Under the pieces are notes generated by a model, which did not search any database, was not told the DNA's origin, and worked only from the letters and a program-made list of their open reading frames with translations. The translations under genes were made by a program, and so were the position numbers. DNA of 64,000 nucleotides from positions 2,048,252 to 2,112,251 of the forward strand of contig NZ_CP121106.1 in NCBI RefSeq assembly GCF_029623755.1, read 5' to 3'. The DNA is from Altererythrobacter sp. CAU 1644 (GTDB lineage: Bacteria; Pseudomonadota; Alphaproteobacteria; Sphingomonadales; Sphingomonadaceae). Positions 33,241 to 43,292 of the stretch are shown here, piece by piece (position 1 is the stretch's first letter; every line of letters starts with the position of its first letter).

Positions 33241-34862
33241 ACGAGGTAAGCAAACTGACCGAAGCAACAACTTTGACCGGCGAACAGCCCTGGTGGCGCG
33301 GCGCGTCGATCTACCAGATCTACCCGCGCAGCTTCATGGATTCTAATGATGACGGCATCGGAGACCTGCCGGGCATAACCGAAAAGCTCGGCTATGTGGC
33401 CGACCTCGGCGTCGATGCGATCTGGGTCTCGCCCTTCTATACCTCGCCGATGCTCGATTTCGGCTACGACGTCGCGGCATTCCGCGATGTCGATCCGATC
33501 TTCGGGACGCTGAGCGATTTCGATGCGCTGGTGAAACGTGCGCACGAACTCGACCTCAAGGTCATAATCGACCAGGTCTATTCGCATTGCTCGGACCAGC
33601 ATCGCTGGTTCGCCGAGAGCCGTTCAAGCCGCGACAATCCCAAGGCCGACTGGTTCGTCTGGGCCGACCCCAAGCCTGACGGAACTCCTCCCAACAACTG
33701 GCAGTCGATCTTTTCGGGCCCGGCCTGGTCGTGGGACGCCCGGCGTCAGCAATTCTATTTCCATAACTTCCTGCCGCAGCAGCCCGATCTCAACCTCCAT
33801 AATCCCGCGGTGCAAGAAGAATTGCTCGACGTCGGTCGGTTCTGGCTGGATCGCGGCGTCGACGGCATTCGCGTCGACGCGGTGCTGCACTTCATGCACG
33901 ATCCGGCGCTGACCGATAACCCGGTGTCGAGCGACCCCAACAAGATCAAGGCGCGCGGTCACGACTTCCAGGACAACATCCACAACCAGGGCCACCCGGC
34001 AATTTTCGATTTCCTCGAGAAGCTGCGCGGAATGACCGACGAATACGGCGCGATCTTCAGCGTTGCCGAGGTCGGCGGTAGTGGAGTGCGCGACTTCACG
34101 CGTGCCTGCGCCGAGGGCGACAAGCGGCTCAACTCCGCCTACGGCTTCGACTTCCTCTATGCGTCCAGGCTGACCCCCGAACTGGTCTGTTCGGCCCAGA
34201 AGGACTGGCCCGATACACCGGGTACCGGCTGGCCTACCTGGGCCTTCGAGAATCACGATGCACCGCGCGCCATTTCGCGCTGGCACACGGGCCCGGATCG
34301 CGAGGCGTTCCTGCGCTTCAAGATGGCTGTGTTCTGTGCCTTGCGCGGCAATATCATCCTCTATCAGGGTGAAGAACTTGGCCTCGACCAGGTCGAGATC
34401 CCCTATGAACTGGTCCAGGATCCGGAGGCGCTGCGTAACTGGCCGCTGACGCTGTCGCGCGATGGCGCCCGCACGCCGATGCCGTGGCTTGCCGAAGCGC
34501 CGCAGGCAGGCTTCTCCAAGGCCGAGCCATGGCTCCCGATCGGGGCCGAGAACGCGACGAAATCGGTCGAGCTCCAGCAAGGCGACGCAGGTTCCTTGCT
34601 CTCCCACACCCGCGCCATGCTAGCGCTGCGCAAGGCGCACCCGGCCATACAACATGGGGCCGTTACACGCTGCGAGGTGCGGGGCGATTTGCTGCTGTTC
34701 GAGCGCACCAGCAATGACGAGAAGGTTCGTTACGTCTTCAACTTCGGAAGCGAGGCGCAGGATTGTCCGCCGGGCGAGGCGGAAGGCGAACTGATCGCCG
34801 CTGTCAACGATGCAAGCTCCGAACGTCTTCCAGCATTCAGCGCCTTGGTATTGAAATTATGA
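33237..34862 (+). CDS. GH13 alpha-glucosidase (oligo-1,6-glucosidase type)
   Basis: A 541-residue cytoplasmic-type GH13 enzyme without signal peptide. The opening WWRGASIYQIYPRSFMDSNDDGIGDLPGI is typical of alpha-glucosidases; catalytic residues are the Asp in DGIRVDAVLH, the Glu in FSVAEVGG and the Asp in WAFENHDAPR. It releases glucose from maltose and maltodextrins once they are inside. Start and stop both overlap neighbours by 4 bp, so it is translationally coupled with the GH13 lipoprotein and GH97 genes. Confidence 0.92.
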   Translation: MNEVSKLTEATTLTGEQPWWRGASIYQIYPRSFMDSNDDGIGDLPGITEKLGYVADLGVDAIWVSPFYTSPMLDFGYDVAAFRDVDPIFGTLSDFDALVKRAHELDLKVIIDQVYSHCSDQHRWFAESRSSRDNPKADWFVWADPKPDGTPPNNWQSIFSGPAWSWDARRQQFYFHNFLPQQPDLNLHNPAVQEELLDVGRFWLDRGVDGIRVDAVLHFMHDPALTDNPVSSDPNKIKARGHDFQDNIHNQGHPAIFDFLEKLRGMTDEYGAIFSVAEVGGSGVRDFTRACAEGDKRLNSAYGFDFLYASRLTPELVCSAQKDWPDTPGTGWPTWAFENHDAPRAISRWHTGPDREAFLRFKMAVFCALRGNIILYQGEELGLDQVEIPYELVQDPEALRNWPLTLSRDGARTPMPWLAEAPQAGFSKAEPWLPIGAENATKSVELQQGDAGSLLSHTRAMLALRKAHPAIQHGAVTRCEVRGDLLLFERTSNDEKVRYVFNFGSEAQDCPPGEAEGELIAAVNDASSERLPAFSALVLKL

Positions 34863-36916
34863 AAATTTTCTCGCTTTCTGCCTTCGTCGCAATTGCCCTC
34901 TCGGCGCCCGCCGCTCTGGCTGAGGAGGTGGTGACATCTCCCGACGGTCAGCTCACTGTGGCAGTCGATGTCAATGGTGAGGGGCGCCCGTTCTATCGGA
35001 TTGAAAAGGATGGCGAGGTCGTTCTGAGCGATAGCCGGCTTGGCTTCCTTTTGACCGATCAGGACAAGCTCGAGCGGCGGCTCGCGATCACGGGCGCGAC
35101 ACGCGCCAGTCATGATGAGACGTGGGAGCAGCCGTGGGGTGAGCGCCGCTTCGTTCGCGATCGCCATAATGAGCTGACGGTTCGGTTCGAGGAAGCGAGC
35201 GACGAGAAGCGCAAGTTCGGTGTCACCTTCCGCGTGTTCGATGACGGGGTCGGCTTTCGTTATCTGTTCGATGATGCCAGCATGGGCGAGACGGTCCGCA
35301 TCGCCGAGGAACTGACCGAATTCAACATCGCGTCCGACGGGACCGCGTGGTGGATCCCGGGTGGCGAATGGAACCGCTACGAATACCTCTATGAGAAGAC
35401 GCCGATCAGCGGCGTGTCGGTGGCGCATACGCCACTGACTTTCCGGATGGAGAATGGCACGCACCTCGCCATCCACGAGGCAGCCCTGGTCGATTTCGCC
35501 GGAATGTGGATCAAGCGGACGACCGGCACGAATTTTCGCGCCACGCTGGCGCCGACTGGTTCGACGGCGGCGCGGGCAGTTCGCGACGTTCCTTTCGCGA
35601 CGCCCTGGCGCACCATTCGCGTGTCGGACGATGCCGCCGGGCTTGCGATGAGCGATATCGAACTCAACCTCAACGAGCCGAACAAGCTCGACGATGTCAG
35701 CTGGTTCAAACCGCACAAATATGTCGGCGTGTGGTGGTCGCTGCACCTCGACGAGGAAAGCTGGGGCCGTGAAACTGGCTCGGGCTCCGACGCCAGCTTC
35801 ACCGCCAAGAAGCACGGCGCCACGACCGAGAACGTCAAGCGCTACATCGATTTCGCTGCCGAACACGGGTTCGAAGGCGTGCTGGTCGAGGGCTGGAACA
35901 TCGGCTGGGACGGCAACTGGTTCTTCAACGGCGGGCTATTCAGCTTCACCGAGGCCTATCCCGATTACGATTTCGAGGAACTCGCACGCTACGCCGCCGA
36001 GAAAGGCGTCCCGATCGTCGGACACCACGAGACTTCGGGCGATATCGGCAATTACGAAAGCCAGCTCGAGGCGGGCCTCGACCTGATGGCGGCGCGTGGC
36101 GTCAAATCCATCAAGTCCGGCTACGTGACCGACGCCTGCAACCTGCGTTACGTCCACCCCGATGGGCGCGAGACGCGCGAATGCACCGAAAGCCAGGTGA
36201 TGCAGCGCCATCACCTCAAGGTCGTGACCGAGGCCGCCAAGCGGAAGATCGCGATCAATCCGCACGAGCCGGTCAAGGACACGGGCTTGCGCCGGACCTA
36301 TCCCAACTGGGTCAGCCGAGAAGGTGCCAGGGGCATGGAATTCAACGCCTGGGGCGTGCCGCCCAATGGGCCGAGCCATGTGCCGACAATGGCCTTTACC
36401 CGCATGCTGTCGGGCCCGATGGATTACACGCCAGGCGTACTCAGCCTCGAAGGGCGAGGGCAGCCGCTGCAGATGACGCAGGCCCGCGCATTGGCCGAAT
36501 ATGTGGTGATCTACTCGCCGATCCAGATGGCCGCCGACTTGCCCGAACACTACGCCGAGCACATGGATGCCTTCCAGTTCATCAAGAACGTACCGGCGGA
36601 CTGGTCCGAGAGCCTGATCCTCGCTGCGGAGGTCGGCGAATATGTCGTGACTGCACGCAAGGATCGGAACAGCGATGCCTGGTATGTCGGTGGTGCTACT
36701 GACGAGCAGGCGCGGACCAGCGTGCTTGAGCTCGATTTCCTCGATCCGGGCAAGAGCTACACCGCGACGATCTATCGCGATGGACCCAATGCACACTTCG
36801 AAGGCGAGGGTCGGTTCGATATCGTGATCGAAAAGCGCACGGTTCGCAGCGGGGACGCTTTCGAACTGACCATGGCGCCGGGCGGAGGCTTTGCGATCGC
36901 GATCGTTCCGCAATAA
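34859..36916 (+). CDS. GH97 alpha-glucosidase/glucoamylase (SusB-like), secreted
   Basis: A 685-residue GH97 enzyme with signal peptide (MKIFSLSAFVAIALSAPAALA). The N-terminal beta-sandwich is followed by the catalytic barrel, where VEGWNIGWDGNWF, GHHETSGDIGNYE and INPHEPVKDTGLRRTYPN carry the calcium and acidic catalytic residues of SusB. The glutamates needed for an inverting mechanism appear to be present. It cleaves glucose from maltodextrin ends in the periplasm. It overlaps the alpha-glucosidase stop (ATGA) and the second halogenase-like gene starts 10 bp after it. Confidence 0.9.
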   Translation: MKIFSLSAFVAIALSAPAALAEEVVTSPDGQLTVAVDVNGEGRPFYRIEKDGEVVLSDSRLGFLLTDQDKLERRLAITGATRASHDETWEQPWGERRFVRDRHNELTVRFEEASDEKRKFGVTFRVFDDGVGFRYLFDDASMGETVRIAEELTEFNIASDGTAWWIPGGEWNRYEYLYEKTPISGVSVAHTPLTFRMENGTHLAIHEAALVDFAGMWIKRTTGTNFRATLAPTGSTAARAVRDVPFATPWRTIRVSDDAAGLAMSDIELNLNEPNKLDDVSWFKPHKYVGVWWSLHLDEESWGRETGSGSDASFTAKKHGATTENVKRYIDFAAEHGFEGVLVEGWNIGWDGNWFFNGGLFSFTEAYPDYDFEELARYAAEKGVPIVGHHETSGDIGNYESQLEAGLDLMAARGVKSIKSGYVTDACNLRYVHPDGRETRECTESQVMQRHHLKVVTEAAKRKIAINPHEPVKDTGLRRTYPNWVSREGARGMEFNAWGVPPNGPSHVPTMAFTRMLSGPMDYTPGVLSLEGRGQPLQMTQARALAEYVVIYSPIQMAADLPEHYAEHMDAFQFIKNVPADWSESLILAAEVGEYVVTARKDRNSDAWYVGGATDEQARTSVLELDFLDPGKSYTATIYRDGPNAHFEGEGRFDIVIEKRTVRSGDAFELTMAPGGGFAIAIVPQ

Positions 36917-36926
36917 AGTCGCGGCG

Positions 36927-38411
36927 ATGAGCGAAGCCAAACCACCCCATATCGTCGTGCTCGGCGGCGGCAGCGCGGGGTGGATCACGGCCTGCCTGCT
37001 CCACAAGGAGTGGGGCGCGAAGGGTGGACGAGTCACCGTCGTCGAAAGCCCGCAGATCGGAATCATCGGAGTGGGCGAAGGCTCTACCCCGCAGCTGAAG
37101 GCGATGTTCGATCACCTCGGTATTGCCGAAGCCGAGTGGATGGCGGCCTGCAACGCCACCTACAAGCTGGGTATCCGCTTCACCGGGTGGAGCGAACGCC
37201 CCGGGTTCGAGAGTTACTTCCACCCGTTCCCGGGGCCGGTCGATCTCCACACCGAGCCGGGTTTCATCCAGAATTGCACCTTGGCGCGGCGCGGTTTCGA
37301 CGTACCAGCCCATCCCGACCAATGGTTCCTTGCTGCTAGCCTAGCTGAGGAGCGTAAGGCACCGCATCCAGCCGAAAGTTTTCCCTTCGCGCCAAGTTAT
37401 GGCTACCATTTCGATGCGCACCGGCTGGGCGAATTCCTGCGCGAATGGGCAGTGGGGCAGGGCGTCGAGCATCGCCCACTCAAGGTCGTGGAGGTCGAGC
37501 TTACCGATGCAGGCGACGTCGCGGCGTTGCTGTGTGAAGGTGGGGAACGGATCGAAGGAGAGTTCTTCGTCGACTGTTCGGGCTTTCGCTCGTTCATCGC
37601 GCAGGAAAAGCTCGGCGTGCCGTTCCGATCGTTCTCCGAAAATCTGTTCAACGATCGCGCCGTGGTCCTCGCGACCGAACAGCAGGGAGGGTTCAAGCCG
37701 CAGACCGATAGTATCGCAATGCGCGCCGGTTGGCGCTGGTCGATCCCGCTGACCAACCGGATCGGCAATGGCTACGTCTATTCCTCACGCCATATCTCCG
37801 ACGAGGAAGCCGAGGCGGAATTGCGCGCCGCCATAGGCATGACGGACTGCGACCAGCGGGCGCGAGTCCTGCAGATGAAAGTCGGCAGGGTGGAGGACAG
37901 CTGGCACCGCAATTGCCTTGCTGCCGGGCTGGCCCAGGGTTTCATCGAACCGCTTGAGGCCACCGCACTCCATATCGTGATCGCCACCGCGCTGGAATTC
38001 GCGCAGGCTTTTGCGGCGGGCGATTTCACGCCGCAGCATCGCGACGCCTTCAACCGCGGGGTCGCCGCGCGCTATGATGCGATCCGCGACTATATCGTCG
38101 CGCACTATCGATTGAGCCAACGCAGCGACACGGACTACTGGCGCGAAAACGCGTCAAACCACGATCTTTCGGACAGCCTCAAGGCGATGATGACGGCGTG
38201 GTTCACGCACAAGGACATTGCAGCGACCAACGCCGATGTGAACGAGGTGCAGGCCTACTCATCGATGAGCTGGCATTGCCTGTTTGCCGGCTATGGGACC
38301 TTTCCACCCCAGGAGAAAGTTGTCGCCCTACCAAGCAACTTGCGCGCAGCGGACCAGGAATCCGCGCGACGGCTCATCGATGCAAGCTCCTTGAACTTTC
38401 AGCCCATCTGA
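36927..38411 (+). CDS. Second flavin-dependent tryptophan-halogenase-like protein
   Basis: A 494-residue paralogue of the product at 29876. It retains the FAD loop GGGSAGWITA, Lys80 in TYKLGIRF, GWRWSIPL (WxWxIP) and the Glu in FIEPLEAT, though the Ser after this Glu, present in PrnA, is Ala here. It is the last gene of the sugar operon and ends 16 bp before the convergent hutC. The two paralogues bracket the three glycoside hydrolases, so both belong to the sugar regulon rather than to a natural-product cluster. Confidence 0.87.
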   Translation: MSEAKPPHIVVLGGGSAGWITACLLHKEWGAKGGRVTVVESPQIGIIGVGEGSTPQLKAMFDHLGIAEAEWMAACNATYKLGIRFTGWSERPGFESYFHPFPGPVDLHTEPGFIQNCTLARRGFDVPAHPDQWFLAASLAEERKAPHPAESFPFAPSYGYHFDAHRLGEFLREWAVGQGVEHRPLKVVEVELTDAGDVAALLCEGGERIEGEFFVDCSGFRSFIAQEKLGVPFRSFSENLFNDRAVVLATEQQGGFKPQTDSIAMRAGWRWSIPLTNRIGNGYVYSSRHISDEEAEAELRAAIGMTDCDQRARVLQMKVGRVEDSWHRNCLAAGLAQGFIEPLEATALHIVIATALEFAQAFAAGDFTPQHRDAFNRGVAARYDAIRDYIVAHYRLSQRSDTDYWRENASNHDLSDSLKAMMTAWFTHKDIAATNADVNEVQAYSSMSWHCLFAGYGTFPPQEKVVALPSNLRAADQESARRLIDASSLNFQPI

Positions 38412-38427
38412 AGCTCGATCCGGTCGA

Positions 38428-39120
38428 TCAAATCGGGAATTCGAGCCGGAAACCGCTCGTGTAGTAGAAAGTGACGGTGGTGACGGCCGTTCCATCCAGC
38501 CACGTCGTACGCTCCAGCGTAAAGAGCGCCGCACCCTCGTCTTCGCCGAGCGCCTCGGCCAAGGCCGCGTTAGCCCTGGTCGCCGAGAGACCGACCTCGC
38601 CATTGGTGAAGGGAATTTCGCGCACCAGCCATTCGTTGGCGCTGAGTTCGTCGAGCCTGGCTTCCTGAAAGTCCGGCACAGCGGCCAGGTTCACCCACCG
38701 GCTCTCGAAGGCGAAGGGCGCTCCGTCGGCAAGGTGCAGTGTTTCAAGGAAGCTAGCCCGGTCGCTATCACCGAGTTCCAGCCGAGCCCGGATTGCAACA
38801 GGTGGTTGGCGCATTGTTCGCTTCACGACACGATGGGAATAGGTTTGCCGTCGGTTCTCGACCTGCTCGCGCACCAATGGGATCTGCAATTGCGCCTGGT
38901 GAACGGGGAGGGGCCGCACCCTCGTGCCGCCCTTGCGCTTGCGTTCGATCATGCCCTCATCCGCGAGCGCCCTGAGCGCGCGGTTCATGGTCGTGCGAGA
39001 GCAATCATATTCGCTGGCGAGGTCGATTTCGCCGGGCATCTGTTCGCCCAGCGCCCATTCGCCGGCCACGATGCGCCGGCGGATATCTTCCCTGATCGAG
39101 CTGTGTGTGTTCGCGTTCAC
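38428..39120 (-). CDS. hutC: Histidine utilisation repressor HutC
   Basis: A 230-residue GntR-family regulator of the HutC type: winged helix in residues 1-75 (IREDIRRRIVAGEWALGEQMPGEIDLASEYDCSRTTMNRALRALADEG) and a UTRA sensor domain after it (ARLELGDSDRASFLETLHLADGAPFAFESRWVN), which binds urocanate in known HutC proteins. It follows hutF with an ATGA overlap. A TGT-N4-ACA site lies in the hutF/hutI divergent promoter region. Confidence 0.93.
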   Translation of the reverse strand: MNANTHSSIREDIRRRIVAGEWALGEQMPGEIDLASEYDCSRTTMNRALRALADEGMIERKRKGGTRVRPLPVHQAQLQIPLVREQVENRRQTYSHRVVKRTMRQPPVAIRARLELGDSDRASFLETLHLADGAPFAFESRWVNLAAVPDFQEARLDELSANEWLVREIPFTNGEVGLSATRANAALAEALGEDEGAALFTLERTTWLDGTAVTTVTFYYTSGFRLEFPI

Positions 39121-40487
39121 AGCGCGTCGCGCAGCTTGCGCATGGTAGTGGCGAAGCGCGCGCGGATCGCCTCGCGGCGCACGTGCAATCCCGCGCGCAC
39201 AATGTGCCTACCGGCGGACCAGACGTCGGAAACGGCGGGTTCCTCAAGGCCGAATATCCACGCATCGAGGCACTGGTCCGGTTCAGGCCAGTCGAGAAAT
39301 GGCACGTCATCACGCAAGGCAACGAAATCGGCGAGCTTGCCGATTGCAATCTCGCCTGCGTCCCTTCCGATCGCTTGCGCGCCGCCACTTGCCGCGCGCC
39401 GATAAAGATGACGGCCATTCGAGGGAGCATCAGGCTCGGTCAGCAGTGTGCGCTGGCGGTGCTTGAGGCGCTGTGACGTTTCGAGCGCGCGCAATTCCTC
39501 CGCTACCGACAGGCGGATGTTCGAATCCGATCCGATCCCGAAACGCCCTCCAACGATGAGGTATTCCACCGCGGGGAAGATGCCGTCGCCAAGGTTGGCT
39601 TCGGTGGTGGGGCAGAGGCCGGCGACAGCTCGCGATGCGGCCAGGCCTTGCACCTCGGGGTCGTCCAGATGCGTGGCGTGGATCAGGCACCAGCGGGCGT
39701 CGACCGGCAGGTTGTCGAGCAGCCAGCGGACTGGTCGCGCCCCGAGATGGGCCTCAACCTCCTCCACTTCCTTGATCTGTTCCGCGGCGTGGATGTGGAT
39801 CGGTCCATCAGGGCAGAGCGCGAGACATGCGTCGAGACCCGCTCGATCGACAGCCCGAAGCGAATGCGGAGCGATGCCAAGGCGAAAGTCGGCGGGCAGT
39901 TCCGTCGCCCTGGTCTGAAGCGCTGCGTAAAGGCGCTCGAACGTGGCGATGTCGCAGCCGAAGCGGCGCTGACCGTCACCGAGCTTGCGCTGGTCGAGCC
40001 CGCCATAGGTGTAGAGCACCGGCAGATGGGTCAGCCCGATGCCGCTGTCCTGGCTCGCCGCCAAGATCCGCGCAGAAGTCTCTGCCAAATCGTCATAATG
40101 CGCGCCGTTCGGCCGATGGTGCAGATAGTGAAACTCGGCCGAAGCGGTGTAGCCCGCCTCGGCCATGTCCATTTGAACCTGCGCGGCGATCGCCTCTATG
40201 TCTTCGGGCGTCAGCAGGTCTAGAAAACGGTACATGACCTGCCGCCAGGTCCAGAAATCGTCGGAACCGGACGGTCCGCGTTGCTCGGCCAGGCCCGCCA
40301 TTGCGCGCTGGAAGCTGTGCGTGTGGACATTGGCCATGCCAGGCAGCAGCGTGCCGACTGCAGTCGCCGGGTCAAAGCCCTCCGCGCCAACCGATACGAT
40401 TCGTCCATCATCACCGAAGCGTACGGCGGCATTGGTCATCCAGCCATCGGGTCCGAGCAGCCGGCGGGCCGAAATTGTCGCACTCAT
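39117..40487 (-). CDS. hutF: Formimidoylglutamate deiminase HutF
   Basis: A 456-residue amidohydrolase. It has the metal ligands in NVHTHSFQRAMAGL, a downstream His in HIHAAEQIKEVEE, and the HATHLDD and GSDSNIRLSVAEEL segments with the last His and the catalytic Asp. It converts N-formimino-glutamate to N-formylglutamate and ammonia, the step that HutG then completes; this defines the five-step bacterial hut route. I use the ATG at 40487, which places the candidate HutC site just upstream; an in-frame ATG 13 codons earlier would overlap this site. Confidence 0.93.
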   Translation of the reverse strand: MSATISARRLLGPDGWMTNAAVRFGDDGRIVSVGAEGFDPATAVGTLLPGMANVHTHSFQRAMAGLAEQRGPSGSDDFWTWRQVMYRFLDLLTPEDIEAIAAQVQMDMAEAGYTASAEFHYLHHRPNGAHYDDLAETSARILAASQDSGIGLTHLPVLYTYGGLDQRKLGDGQRRFGCDIATFERLYAALQTRATELPADFRLGIAPHSLRAVDRAGLDACLALCPDGPIHIHAAEQIKEVEEVEAHLGARPVRWLLDNLPVDARWCLIHATHLDDPEVQGLAASRAVAGLCPTTEANLGDGIFPAVEYLIVGGRFGIGSDSNIRLSVAEELRALETSQRLKHRQRTLLTEPDAPSNGRHLYRRAASGGAQAIGRDAGEIAIGKLADFVALRDDVPFLDWPEPDQCLDAWIFGLEEPAVSDVWSAGRHIVRAGLHVRREAIRARFATTMRKLRDAL

Positions 40488-40508
40488 ATATTGCCCTACT
40501 CGCGGAAT

Positions 40509-40520
40509 ATGTGCATACAT
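40509..40520. promoter_or_regulatory. Candidate HutC operator ATGTGCATACAT
   Basis: In the 62-bp divergent gap between hutF (start 40487) and hutI (start 40550), this near-palindrome has the TGT-N4-ACA form known for HutC sites (TGTGCATACA at 40510-40519). It could control both operons at once. The middle four bases deviate from perfect symmetry only at the centre. Confidence 0.5.
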
Positions 40521-40549
40521 AATCACAGAATCGGCAACAAGGCAAGGCG

Positions 40550-41767
40550 ATGGGGAAGCGGGTTTTCACGAATTGTCGCGCAACGACCATGGTTGCGGGC
40601 GGCGACGCCTACGGCCTCGTCGAAGACGCGGCGATCGTGGTTGACGACGGGCGGATCGACTGGGTCGGTTCGGCCCCGATGATACCGCCGCAGTATTCGG
40701 ATTACCCGCGTACCGACCTTGGGGGCGCGCTCGTCACGCCGGCGCTGATCGATTGCCACACCCATCTCGTATTCGGCGGCGACCGCAGCCGAGAATTCGC
40801 GCTCCGGCTTGAAGGCGCAAGCTATGAGGAGATCGCCAAGGCAGGAGGCGGTATCCGCTCGACGGTATCGGCGACGCGCGAAGCGAGCGACGAGGAATTG
40901 CTCGCCGACGCGTTGCGCCGGATCGACGACCTGATCGCCGATGGGGTCGCGGTCATCGAGATCAAATCGGGCTACGGCCTGACCATCGAGCACGAAATGC
41001 GCATGTTGCGGGTTGCGCGAGCGATCGAAACCCATCGTCCGGTCCATATTGTCACGAGCTGGCTCGCCGCCCATGCGCTGCCGCCCGAATTCGATGGCGA
41101 GCCCGACCGCTATGTGGACGAGGTTGTCTTGCCCGGGCTCGAAATGGCGGCCGCCGAGGGGCTGGTCGACGCGGTCGACGGGTTTTGCGAGGGAATTGGC
41201 TTCACTCCAGCACAGATCCGCCGCGTCTTCGAAAAGGCGCAAGAACTGGGCGTGCGGGTCAAGCTTCACGCCGAGCAGTTGAGCGACCTCAAGGGCGCGG
41301 TCTTGGCAGCAGAGTACGATGCCTTGTCTGCCGACCACCTCGAATGGCTCGCGCCCGAGGATGCAGCGGTACTGGCGGAGAAGGCCGTCGTCGCGGTGCT
41401 CCTTCCGGGTGCCTTCTACGCGCTGCGCGAGACGCGCCTGCCGCCGCTGGAGGCGCTGCGCGAACATGGCGTGGCGATGGCGCTCGCGACCGACTGCAAT
41501 CCCGGCAGCTCTCAGCTTTCCTCGCTACGGCTGGCAATGAACATGGGATGCACCCTGTTTCGCATGACCGCGGAGGAAGCGCTCGCGGGCGCGACCCGCA
41601 ACGGCGCGAAGGCGCTGGGGCTGGAGGCCGAATACGGCACGATCGAATCCGGCAAGCGCGCCGATCTCGCCGTGTGGGACGTCTCCCACCCCGACTATCT
41701 CAGCTACTGGATCGGCGGGCGCCTGCTGCGCGGCCGGATCACTGCAGGAACTTACCACGATGCATGA
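40550..41767 (+). CDS. hutI: Imidazolonepropionase HutI
   Basis: A 405-residue amidohydrolase-fold enzyme that opens imidazolonepropionate to N-formiminoglutamate. The metal-binding [12 protein letters not shown] lies near residue 68, followed by the substrate Arg/Tyr region [12 protein letters not shown], the KSGYGL loop and [15 protein letters not shown] and ATDCNPGSS with the remaining ligands. It begins the plus-strand operon and overlaps hutH by 8 bp. Confidence 0.95.
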   Translation: MGKRVFTNCRATTMVAGGDAYGLVEDAAIVVDDGRIDWVGSAPMIPPQYSDYPRTDLGGALVTPALIDCHTHLVFGGDRSREFALRLEGASYEEIAKAGGGIRSTVSATREASDEELLADALRRIDDLIADGVAVIEIKSGYGLTIEHEMRMLRVARAIETHRPVHIVTSWLAAHALPPEFDGEPDRYVDEVVLPGLEMAAAEGLVDAVDGFCEGIGFTPAQIRRVFEKAQELGVRVKLHAEQLSDLKGAVLAAEYDALSADHLEWLAPEDAAVLAEKAVVAVLLPGAFYALRETRLPPLEALREHGVAMALATDCNPGSSQLSSLRLAMNMGCTLFRMTAEEALAGATRNGAKALGLEAEYGTIESGKRADLAVWDVSHPDYLSYWIGGRLLRGRITAGTYHDA

Positions 41768-43292
41768 TTTGTCGCCCGGATCGCTGGGGCTGGCCGAGCT
41801 CGAAACGCTCTACCGCTCCTCCGGTCCCTTCCGTATCGATGATGCCGCGATGATCGATGTCGCACGGTCGGCCGACCGGCTGGCGGCAGCTGTGGGCACA
41901 GGCGAAGCGATCTACGGGGTCAACACCGGCTTCGGCAAGCTTGCCAGCGTGCGCATCGGCGCGGAGGACCTGGGCACGCTCCAGCGCAATCTCGTGCTCT
42001 CGCACAGTGCCGGTTTCGGCGAGCCGCTCGCGCCGGAAATCGTTCGCTTTATCATTGCGCTGAAGTGCCTCTCGCTCGGACGCGGGGCCTCGGGCGTACG
42101 GCCCGTCGTCGTCGAGCGACTGCAGCAACTGGTCGAGGCCGATGTTATCCCTGTCGTGCCGGAAAAGGGATCGGTGGGCGCATCGGGCGACCTCGCCCCG
42201 CTCGCCCACGTAGCCGCGACGCTGATCGGGGAGGGGGTTGCCTTCTACAAGGGCGAGCGCATGGCGGCGGGCGAGGCGCTGCAGCGCGCCGCCCTCGAAC
42301 CGTTGGTGCTTGAGGCGAAGGAAGGCCTTGCGCTCTTGAACGGTACGCAGGTCTCGACCGGGCTTGCTCTTGCTGCGCTGTTCGACAGCTGGCGGCTGGC
42401 GGTGAACTCGCTGGTGACGACTGCTCTGTCGCTCGATGCGGCGATGGGCTCCACTGCGCCATTCCGCGAGGAGATCCACACGCTGCGCGGCCACCGCGGG
42501 CAGATCGTCGCTGCCGAGATCATCCGCGACCTCCTCGAAGGATCGCAAATCCGCGAGAGCCACCGGGAGGACGATCTGCGCGTTCAGGACCCCTATTGCC
42601 TGCGCTGCGCGCCACAGGTGATCGGCGCTTGTCTCGATCAGCTTGCCCATGCGGGCAAGGTGCTGCGGATCGAGGCCAATGCCGCGACCGATAACCCGCT
42701 GGTGCTGTCCGATGGGTCGATCGTGTCGGGCGGGAATTTCCACGCCGAGCCGGTCGGCATGGCGGCCGACGGGATCGCCATCGCCGTGTCCGAAATCGGC
42801 GCCATCGCGCAGCGCCGCATCGCGCTGCTGGTCGATCCGGCGCTAAGCTTCGGCCTGCCCGCCTTTCTCGCGCCGTCGCCGGGCCTGCAGTCGGGCCTGA
42901 TGATCGCCGAGGTGACCAGCGCCGCCCTGATGAGCGAGAACAAGGCGCTCGCAAACCCTCGCGTGGTGGATTCGACGCCGACCTCGGCCAACCAGGAAGA
43001 CCATGTCTCGATGGCCTGCCACGGGGCGCGGCGCCTGTTCGAAATGAACGCCAATCTTGCCGCCATCCTCGGCATCGAGGCGATGACTGCGGCGCAAGGG
43101 GTCGAATGCCGCGCGCCGCTTGAAACCAGCGCCACACTACAGGCAACCATGGAGCGCATCCGTGCGGCTTCGCCCGCCCTCACCGGAGACCGGCTGATGG
43201 AGCCCGACATTGCGGCCATGGCGGATCTGCTTGGCTCGGAATTGCTGGCCGACGGCATTGCGGCAGACACTATCGCAGGCTTCGAGGCGTGA
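41760..43292 (+). CDS. hutH: Histidine ammonia-lyase HutH
   Basis: A 510-residue lyase. The MIO prosthetic group would form from Ala141-Ser142-Gly143 in [14 protein letters not shown], and catalytic Tyr lies in YGVNTGFG near the N-terminus. Length matches HutH (about 500-510). It deaminates L-histidine to urocanate, the first step of the pathway. It overlaps hutI and its stop overlaps the hutG start (GTG-TGA region), so the operon is translationally coupled. Confidence 0.96.
   Translation: MHDLSPGSLGLAELETLYRSSGPFRIDDAAMIDVARSADRLAAAVGTGEAIYGVNTGFGKLASVRIGAEDLGTLQRNLVLSHSAGFGEPLAPEIVRFIIALKCLSLGRGASGVRPVVVERLQQLVEADVIPVVPEKGSVGASGDLAPLAHVAATLIGEGVAFYKGERMAAGEALQRAALEPLVLEAKEGLALLNGTQVSTGLALAALFDSWRLAVNSLVTTALSLDAAMGSTAPFREEIHTLRGHRGQIVAAEIIRDLLEGSQIRESHREDDLRVQDPYCLRCAPQVIGACLDQLAHAGKVLRIEANAATDNPLVLSDGSIVSGGNFHAEPVGMAADGIAIAVSEIGAIAQRRIALLVDPALSFGLPAFLAPSPGLQSGLMIAEVTSAALMSENKALANPRVVDSTPTSANQEDHVSMACHGARRLFEMNANLAAILGIEAMTAAQGVECRAPLETSATLQATMERIRAASPALTGDRLMEPDIAAMADLLGSELLADGIAADTIAGFEA

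Noticed and set aside
31588..33270. Minus-strand 560-codon frame opposite the GH13 lipoprotein
   Set aside because: GH13 catalytic motifs are all on the plus strand; the antisense frame has no domain.
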